From NCBI GenBank assembly GCA_964475955.1, contig CAYYZY010000231.1:1-11759 (forward strand): DNA of 11,759 nt, read 5' to 3'. Under the pieces are notes generated by a model that ran no database searches, was not told the origin of the DNA, and saw only the letters and a list, made by a program, of their open reading frames with translations. This DNA is from DATKZH01 sp964475955. Its GTDB lineage: Bacteria > Planctomycetota > Planctomycetia > Pirellulales > Thermoguttaceae. Position numbers and translations under genes: made by a program. Numbering within the stretch: the first letter of the stretch is position 1; each line of letters opens with the position of its first letter. Shown one piece after another: positions 6,865-11,759 of this stretch.

Positions 6865-7845
6865 CTACGGCTTGGTTGCGATCGTCGCCGAGAGGCCGAT
6901 GCCGTGGCAGAGGAGGCGGACCAGCCGGGGCGGCAGCAGTTCCAGGCAGGGCTCCATCAGGCACTTCAGGCGAAGCAGTCCCCCGCCCCACAAGATCGAC
7001 CGCGACCGCGTGTTGAAAAGCGGCGTGGCCACGCGCGCGAACCCCGCCTCGCGCAGGAGCGAAACGACCTGGCCGAGCGTGTATTCCTTCAGGTGGAGGC
7101 CGGCGGCTTCGGTCCGGGCCGGATGGAACGCGGCGGTGACGTCCGATGGCCGCATGTGCCAGTTGGGCGTAATGGTGACCAACTGCCCGCCCGGGGCCAA
7201 CAGCGCGTGGATGCGGCGAAGGTAGTCGCGGATTTCGTCGGGCGGGAGGTGCTCGAAGACGTCGTTCCAGTAAACGAGCGTGTAGCGGCCCCGCGCTTCG
7301 AGCAGATCGTCGCCCAGCAGGTCGCCCACGTACAACTCGGCCGCGTGATCCGGGCCGAGATGGCGGCGCGCCTCGTCGTGCATCACGCGCGATACCTCGA
7401 CGCCCGCCACCGGAACCCCCCACGAACGTACGCGCTCGAGCAGCACGCCCGAGGCGTACCCGATCTCGAAGAAGCGGGGGGCGACGCCGCGGCGGCGCTG
7501 CGCGTCGAGCAGGCGGCGGAGCATGCGCTCGTAGCGGGGATGCAGCCCCATCACCAGCGGCTTGCCCGAAGTGCCCACGACCGCGGCGAAGATGCGCGTC
7601 ACCGTATCGTAGGCCTGCGCCACGGCCGCCGCGCGCTCGGCCGACCTCTTGGGCGCTCCGAGAATCCGCCGCGCAAACGCGGTCTCCTGCTCCCACTGGA
7701 GCCGGACCAGCTCATCACGGCTGAGCCCCGCGAGGTCCCGCGGGCTGCCATCGGCCAGAAGAACGGGCTCTTGGGCGGAAGGGATCAATGCCGGGCCCGG
7801 CAGGGGCGCGGCATCGCACAGTTCGCCTGGCAGCGTGACGTCCAC
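6865..7845 (-). CDS. Class I SAM-dependent methyltransferase (methyltransferase_23 type)
   Basis: The 326-residue product has a long N-terminal part of about 120 residues with helix-rich, charged sequence, then the SAM-binding core: F-F-E-I-G-Y-A-S-G (125-133) as motif I, in place of the usual G-x-G-x-G, an acidic residue Glu150 after beta2, Y-W-N-D-V-F-E-H-L-P-P (192-202), and A-P-G-G-Q-L-V-T-I-T-P-N-W-H (217-230). This is typical of methyltransferases in sugar, lipid and polysaccharide clusters; the acceptor is unknown. GTG 7845 is chosen; TTG 7848 is just as possible, and GAGGA at 7856-7860 lies ten and seven bases ahead respectively. Longer upstream frame has low-complexity sequence. It converges on the flippase and diverges from the secreted protein gene. 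Confidence 0.82.
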   Translation of the reverse strand: MDVTLPGELCDAAPLPGPALIPSAQEPVLLADGSPRDLAGLSRDELVRLQWEQETAFARRILGAPKRSAERAAAVAQAYDTVTRIFAAVVGTSGKPLVMGLHPRYERMLRRLLDAQRRRGVAPRFFEIGYASGVLLERVRSWGVPVAGVEVSRVMHDEARRHLGPDHAAELYVGDLLGDDLLEARGRYTLVYWNDVFEHLPPDEIRDYLRRIHALLAPGGQLVTITPNWHMRPSDVTAAFHPARTEAAGLHLKEYTLGQVVSLLREAGFARVATPLFNTRSRSILWGGGLLRLKCLMEPCLELLPPRLVRLLCHGIGLSATIATKP

Positions 7846-8068
7846 CAATGAAGCATCCTCCCACTGCGGGTCCCTTCCGCCTAACCCTACCTCACAGGTG
7901 GGGCCTGTCAATCGCGATTCGACGCGCCCGGCTCCACGCGCTGGCCAATCCCAGCCGCGACGGTTATCTTCAGGGGAGAGCGTCGGGTGAGTGCGCGCTG
8001 GAGGCGTCCAACGTGGATCGGGGCGGCGAGCCGTTCTCCAACCTGGTTGAGAAGAGAGGAGGTGGATC
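7846..8068. promoter_or_regulatory. Divergent promoter region of methyltransferase and secreted protein genes
   Basis: Both flanking genes read away from this 223-bp gap, so it should contain both promoters. A short hairpin ACAGG/CCTGT is at 7894-7908. I could not place a reliable -35/-10 pair on either strand. Confidence 0.4.
8057..8063 (+). promoter_or_regulatory. Strong ribosome binding site of the secreted protein gene
   Basis: AGGAGGT lies five bases before the ATG at 8069. It is the nearest to consensus of any gene in the window and fixes the start. Confidence 0.75.
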
Positions 8069-9031
8069 ATGTCGTCACCATTTCGCTTGCGCGCGGCGGT
8101 CGTGTGGATGGTTGCCTTGCTCATTCTCGCCCCATCGGGCGCGGCCCGTGCCCAGCCAGGGCGGAGAGGAAGGAACCAAGTGCCGGGCCTCGGCAAGCTC
8201 GACGCCGGCGGCACGATCGAGGCCATCGGCCGCGGCGCCATGCGGATCAAGACGGTGGCCGGGCAGCCCTACCTGCTCCAGCTCGCCGAAAAGACCGAGG
8301 TGCACGTCGTGGGAACGGCCAAGGCCGACGTGCTCCGCCGAGGCAGTTTCATCTCGTTCTTCGCCGAGGTAAACAAACACGAGAGCGAAGTGCAGGAGAA
8401 GATCGGCGAGCTGACGCTGTTCACCCCTTCGCCGCAACGTCCGCTGGGCGCGTTCCCGGGCGGAAGACCGGCCGCCGGCGACCAACCCTTCGGCGAAAAC
8501 CCCCAAGCGCCCGGCAGCGGCTTGCAGGCGCCCGGGGCCGAACAACCACCTCCGACGCGCAAGGCACGCAGCCGACGGCGGCGCACGGCGGCCCAAGAGG
8601 AGGATGCGGGGCCGCCGGTCGAGACCTTCGAGATCGTCGGACGGATCAACGCCATCGACCGGTCGGGCAAGATCACCGTCTATGCCCCCAACCCGTATTT
8701 CAAACCGGCCGTCGAAATCGAGCTGACCGAAGACCCGCTCATCCATTTGGACCTGGCCGGCGCGCGGGCGCTGGTCATGGCCCGGCCCGGCGACCGCGTG
8801 CAGGTTCGGGGCCAGCAGGTCGCGCCGAACGTGGTTCGGGCGGGCGAGCTCACCGTCGACTTGGCCCAGCCGTTCACCACGGTCCCGGCCAAGGACGCGG
8901 AGAAGAAGCCGGCCAAACGAACCCGCAGCTCCCGCGGAAGCCGTGATGGAACGGAAGAGGAGGCCGACGAGGAGAAGGCCGAAGAAGACGTCGAGAAGAA
9001 GGCCGAAACGCCAAAGCCGAAAGAGGGTTAG
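8069..9031 (+). CDS. Secreted protein of unknown function with two small beta-rich domains
   Basis: I do not recognise a named family. The 320-residue product begins with a signal peptide: basic R-L-R, hydrophobic core about residues 9-22, and probable cleavage after A-R-A near residue 28. Two segments look alike: residues 48-120 and 187-268, each starting with G-x-I-x-A-I-x-R (GTIEAIGRG and GRINAIDRSG), then short alternating beta strands and a turn before a further strand. This suggests two OB-like or DUF5666-like barrels; the second has P-G-D-R-V-Q-V-R-G (240-248), a usual loop of such folds. A proline- and basic-rich linker (about 121-186) separates them, and a Lys/Glu-rich tail (about 275-320) follows. 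It would act in the periplasm or at the cell surface. The tail and linker could bind nucleic acid, glycan or a protein partner, but nothing in sequence decides this. Confidence 0.75.
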   Translation: MSSPFRLRAAVVWMVALLILAPSGAARAQPGRRGRNQVPGLGKLDAGGTIEAIGRGAMRIKTVAGQPYLLQLAEKTEVHVVGTAKADVLRRGSFISFFAEVNKHESEVQEKIGELTLFTPSPQRPLGAFPGGRPAAGDQPFGENPQAPGSGLQAPGAEQPPPTRKARSRRRRTAAQEEDAGPPVETFEIVGRINAIDRSGKITVYAPNPYFKPAVEIELTEDPLIHLDLAGARALVMARPGDRVQVRGQQVAPNVVRAGELTVDLAQPFTTVPAKDAEKKPAKRTRSSRGSRDGTEEEADEEKAEEDVEKKAETPKPKEG

Positions 9032-9071
9032 AGTCTTGGACCCTAATGATGCGCGCGTGGTGCGCGCATGT

Positions 9072-9130
9072 CGTGGGGCACGTTTCCAACGTGCCGTTGG
9101 GTTGTGGGCACGTTGGAAACGTGCCCCACG
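9072..9130. repeat. 24-bp perfect inverted repeat whose arms are themselves hairpins
   Basis: Arms at 9072-9095 and 9107-9130 are exact reverse complements separated by 11 bases. Each arm contains GGCACGTT and AACGTGCC flanking three bases, so each can fold alone as an 8-bp hairpin or the two can fold together as one 24-bp stem. In my recall, translations of this motif recur as spurious protein ends in Planctomycetota databases. It may end transcription of both convergent genes, although it has no T-run. Confidence 0.8.
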
Positions 9131-9154
9131 TTGGAGATCGCGCAAGAAGCAAAT

Positions 9155-9205
9155 GTCGTTGTTCGCTGGAGCGAACAAGCGTCTTTTCGCGGAGCGAAAA
9201 GCGAC
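9155..9205. repeat. Twin TTCGC/GCGAA hairpins closed by an outer stem
   Basis: Hairpin one pairs 9159-9167 with 9170-9178 (TTGTTCGCT against AGCGAACAA). Hairpin two pairs CTTTTCGC (9183-9190) with GCGAAAAG (9194-9201). GTCG (9155-9158) and CGAC (9202-9205) can close both into a three-way form. It follows the nested palindrome by 24 bases and lies just past the methyltransferase stop. Confidence 0.7.
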
Positions 9206-9233
9206 TGATCCGACCGTCGTCTGTTGAGCGATC

Positions 9234-10034
9234 CTACGCATTGCTTGCCCCCTTCTCGCACACCGCGATCCACCCGTTCGCCCGTATCGAGCGAAAAAAC
9301 CATGGGTGGCGCAGGGGGCGTTGGCGCGTGACGGCCAGGGGGATCAGCTCGCGGAGGCGGAATCCGGCGGCGCGGAGCGAGCCGGTCAGCTCCCGCTCGG
9401 TGAACGTGTGGAGGAACATCTTGGGGATGCCCCGATAGTCGAAGAACTTGTCGCCCAGCTCGAGGTCGCGGCGCACCAGCGTGGCGAGCCACTGCCGGGC
9501 GAGCCAGGCCCGGCTCATCGGGTCGAACAGCCCGAACCAGACGTTGTGCACATGCACCACGAATAGCCCCCCCGGTTTGAGGGTGCGCTGCGCGTGCCCG
9601 AGCAACCGCCCCCGATTCTCGCGCCCGCGGATCATCCCCAGGGTGCTGAATAGGCACGTGACGTAGTCGACCCGTGCGTCGGCAAAGCCGTCGAGCTCGA
9701 CCAGATTGGCTTGGACCCGGGCGACGGAGAGCCCCTCGCGAGCGGCCTTTCGGGCCATGGTTTCGAGCATGGGGCGCGAGAGGTCGACGCCTACGCAATG
9801 GAACCCTCGCCGGGCCAGGGGGATGAGGGAACGGCCGGTGCCGCACCCCAAGTCGAGCACCAGTCCAGGTTTACGGAAATGGCGCGAGAGGACCTGCCGG
9901 TCGAACTCGAACAGCCGATTCTCGGCGAAGTAGTGGTCGTAGTCGCCGGCGATATGCCCGGCCTGGGCGTACTGCCAAACGCCGCGCGTCACTCCCGCGG
10001 GGAGTCGCCATTGGGGTCGCTCCGAGGTGGGCAA
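9234..10034 (-). CDS. Class I SAM-dependent methyltransferase
   Basis: The 266-residue product has a clear SAM-binding motif I, V-L-D-L-G-C-G-T-G-R-S-L at 59-70, an acidic Asp84 ending the second strand (G-V-D-L-S), a likely Asn110 loop, and T-L-K-P-G-G-L-F-V-V-H-V-H-N at 151-164. The rest has a C-terminal E-L-T-G-S-L-R-A-A-G-F-R-L-R-E-L helix-strand pair. The motif set is that of a small-molecule or protein methyltransferase; the substrate is unknown. The start is a TTG at 10034 with GGAG twelve bases upstream; an in-frame GTG at 9992 would give 252 residues but would drop the W-R-L-P-x-G-V-x-R-G segment that I believe is conserved. It reads away from the GAPDH gene and does not look like part of the polysaccharide group. 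Confidence 0.83.
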   Translation of the reverse strand: MPTSERPQWRLPAGVTRGVWQYAQAGHIAGDYDHYFAENRLFEFDRQVLSRHFRKPGLVLDLGCGTGRSLIPLARRGFHCVGVDLSRPMLETMARKAAREGLSVARVQANLVELDGFADARVDYVTCLFSTLGMIRGRENRGRLLGHAQRTLKPGGLFVVHVHNVWFGLFDPMSRAWLARQWLATLVRRDLELGDKFFDYRGIPKMFLHTFTERELTGSLRAAGFRLRELIPLAVTRQRPLRHPWFFRSIRANGWIAVCEKGASNA

Positions 10035-10053
10035 GAGATTCCGGTGCTCCTGG

Positions 10054-10082
10054 TTGTCGGGAGGTTGCCGCCCCAGTATAAT
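10054..10082 (+). promoter_or_regulatory. Sigma70-type promoter of the GAPDH gene
   Basis: A perfect -10 box TATAAT (10077-10082) follows a -35 box TTGTCG (10054-10059, four of six consensus bases) with an exact 17-bp spacer. The start of transcription should be near 10089, giving a leader of about 115 nt. It is the clearest promoter in the window and fits strong constant expression. Confidence 0.75.
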
Positions 10083-10151
10083 CCCGAGTTCTCCATCCGC
10101 CCAAGAGGTCGCTTGGCGGCCGTGTCTGGAAGGTAGCCCCCGCGCTCAAGG

Positions 10152-10185
10152 GGGAAGTGTTTTCCCGAGGAAACGTCGTTTTTTT
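10152..10185 (+). promoter_or_regulatory. Leader with two mutually exclusive hairpins and a T-run
   Basis: GGGAA (10152-10156) can pair with TTCCC (10162-10166). Alternatively TTTCC (10161-10165) pairs with GGAAA (10169-10173), and both cannot form together. Seven T bases follow at 10179-10185, six bases after the second stem. This layout could act as an attenuator, but the stems are short and may be chance. Confidence 0.3.
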
Positions 10186-10202
10186 GGTCAAGGAGACGTA
10201 TT

Positions 10203-11219
<1,017 letters not shown>

Positions 11220-11297
11220 TCGTCGACGGCATCGGCTGCCGCCGGTCGGACTTCCTCCCAGCGATCGCGGCTTAGGGCGCCTACCCGCAGCACTCAC

Positions 11298-11332
11298 GGG
11301 GCCCGTCCACGCGGACCGGGCCCCCGTCTTTT
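11298..11332 (+). terminator. Intrinsic terminator after the GAPDH gene
   Basis: GGGGCCCGTCC (11298-11308) pairs with GGACCGGGCCCC (11313-11324) with a single bulged base and an ACGC loop. A CGTCTTTT tail follows, ending in four T bases at 11329-11332. It lies about 80 bp after the stop codon. Confidence 0.75.
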
Positions 11333-11340
11333 GCGCGCTC

Positions 11341-11360
11341 CTCGTTCCCGGGCTCCGCCT
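11341..11360 (-). repeat. Dispersed AGGCGGAGCC-type repeat, second copy
   Basis: On the minus strand this reads AGGCGGAGCCCGGGAACGAG, and 2582-2601 on the plus strand reads AGGCGGAGCCTGCGAACGAG; they differ at two of 20 bases. Two copies nearly 9 kb apart in one window point to an abundant genomic repeat. Confidence 0.75.
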
Positions 11361-11500
11361 TTTGGTCAACCACCGCCCATTTTTCCACAAAGGCCCCCCC
11401 GCCGTCCCCTTTTTTGGTCAACGATCTCCCGTTTTTCCACAATCGGCCCCCCGGCGTCACTGTTTGGTCAACGGTTTCGCGTTTTTCCACGGCGGCCCCC
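11361..11500. repeat. Three spaced GGTCAAC / TTTTTCCAC units
   Basis: GGTCAAC occurs at 11364-11370, 11416-11422 and 11466-11472. TTTTTCCAC occurs at 11380-11388, 11432-11440 and 11482-11490. The pair is always 16 bases apart start to start and the units repeat every 52 and 50 bases, with variable and then C-rich sequence between. TTTTCCAC differs by one base from the DnaA-box core TTATCCAC, which makes protein binding possible. Confidence 0.8.
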
Positions 11501-11578
11501 TCCCCCCGTCGCTCGGTCGCCCGCGCCCGCCCATCCGGCGGATCCGACCACCCCTCGACGGTGTAGCGCCATCCGATT

Positions 11579-11613
11579 CCCCCCGTTTCCCCCCCGTTTC
11601 CCCCTCGCGCCCC
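11579..11613 (-). repeat. Four C-runs, potential G-quadruplex on the minus strand
   Basis: C-runs of 6, 7, 5 and 4 bases (11579-11584, 11589-11595, 11600-11604, 11610-11613) are separated by GTTT, GTTT and TCGCG. The minus strand therefore has four G-runs with short loops. Confidence 0.6.
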
Positions 11614-11660
11614 TCACGAGCGCAGAGCGCGCCTACTCCTCCACATTCCACCCCAGCATG

Positions 11661-11679
11661 CGCCCCGACCCCCGGGGCG
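11661..11679. repeat. Seven-bp G/C hairpin
   Basis: CGCCCCG (11661-11667) pairs with CGGGGCG (11673-11679) around ACCCC. There is no adjacent T-run on either side, so it is not a usual terminator. No gene ends nearby. Confidence 0.5.
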
Positions 11680-11703
11680 TCAAACCCAAGAAATGACCGG
11701 CGC

Positions 11704-11759
11704 AGGAGTCGGGAGATGGGAGTCGGGAGATGGGAGTCGGGAGATGGGAGTCGGGAGAT
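11704..11759 (+). repeat. 14-bp tandem repeat running off the window
   Basis: Four units of GGGAGTCGGGAGAT start at 11704, 11718, 11732 and 11746; the first has A in place of the first G. Each unit is two related heptamers, so GGG tracts fall every seven bases. The array reaches the last base of the window and its true length is unknown. Confidence 0.9.

Larger units (their letters stand above)
9032..9233. repeat. Convergent intergenic region with two complex palindromes
   Basis: Between the ends of the secreted protein gene and a minus-strand methyltransferase gene lie the nested palindrome at 9072-9130 and the twin hairpin at 9155-9205. No gene is visible. Reading frames through here give translations made of the palindromes themselves. 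Confidence 0.6.
11333..11759. other. Gene-free region carrying several repeat families
   Basis: No reading frame here has a recognisable domain. Frames on both strands are Pro/Arg/Gly-rich and their translations repeat with the DNA repeats. The stretch holds a dispersed 20-bp repeat (11341-11360), the GGTCAAC/TTTTTCCAC units (11361-11500), C-runs (11579-11613), a G/C hairpin (11661-11679) and a 14-bp tandem repeat (11704-11759). Confidence 0.6.

Noticed and set aside
9072..9205. A CRISPR-like or retron-like RNA at the palindromes
   Set aside because: There are no regularly spaced repeats with unique spacers, no reverse transcriptase and no Cas gene nearby; the structure is simple dispersed palindromes.
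11361..11500. A short repetitive protein read from the minus strand
   Set aside because: The frame has repeated W-K-N/E-K motifs only because the DNA motif repeats. Unit lengths of 52 and 50 are not multiples of three, so the repeats do not hold one frame.

Overview
The window is GC-rich, ordinary bacterial chromosome with few Shine-Dalgarno-poor genes out of place, several GTG and TTG starts, and many dispersed palindromic repeats in the gaps. The repeat types (AGGCGGAGCC-type palindromes, a GGCACGTT/AACGTGCC nested palindrome, TTCGC/GCGAA hairpins) together with the gene families suggest a member of the Planctomycetota, probably of the Pirellulales or a nearby group. This is inferred from recall of such genomes; there is no 16S or other marker gene in the window.

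Positions 1-6551 are an exopolysaccharide or surface-polysaccharide locus. On the minus strand lie the start of an O-antigen polymerase/ligase-like membrane protein (1-447, cut by the window edge) and, upstream of it in the same direction, a Wzz/GNVR-type chain-length or export co-polymerase (524-2077). A 581-bp gap rich in repeats separates these from a divergent plus-strand group: a GNAT-type (CelD/BcsL-like, FemAB-related) acyltransferase (2659-3861), a NodB-type polysaccharide deacetylase coupled to it (3866-4762), and, after an AT-richer 150-bp spacer full of short repeats, a polysaccharide flippase (4914-6551). Together these would make, decorate (acylate and deacetylate), flip, polymerise and length-control a glycan. 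No glycosyltransferase or initiating transferase is inside the window, so they should lie outside it.

Positions 6865-10034 hold a methyltransferase on the minus strand (6865-7845), possibly belonging to the same polysaccharide cluster, a divergent secreted protein of unknown function with two small beta-rich domains (8069-9031), and a second class I methyltransferase on the minus strand (9234-10034). The two convergent junctions (6552-6864 and 9032-9233) each carry large inverted repeats that could end transcription from both sides.

Positions 10054-11332 are a housekeeping unit: a near-consensus sigma70-type promoter, a leader of about 115 nt, the gene for type I glyceraldehyde-3-phosphate dehydrogenase (10203-11219) and an intrinsic terminator. 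The last 430 bp carry no convincing gene but an unusual set of repeats: a dispersed 20-bp repeat shared with position 2582, three spaced copies of a GGTCAAC/TTTTTCCAC pair, strong C-runs, and a 14-bp tandem repeat that runs off the end of the window.

I see no defence system, CRISPR array, insertion sequence, integrase, tRNA or rRNA. The genes belong to recognisable families, and the most unusual material is the non-coding repeat structure and the unknown secreted protein.
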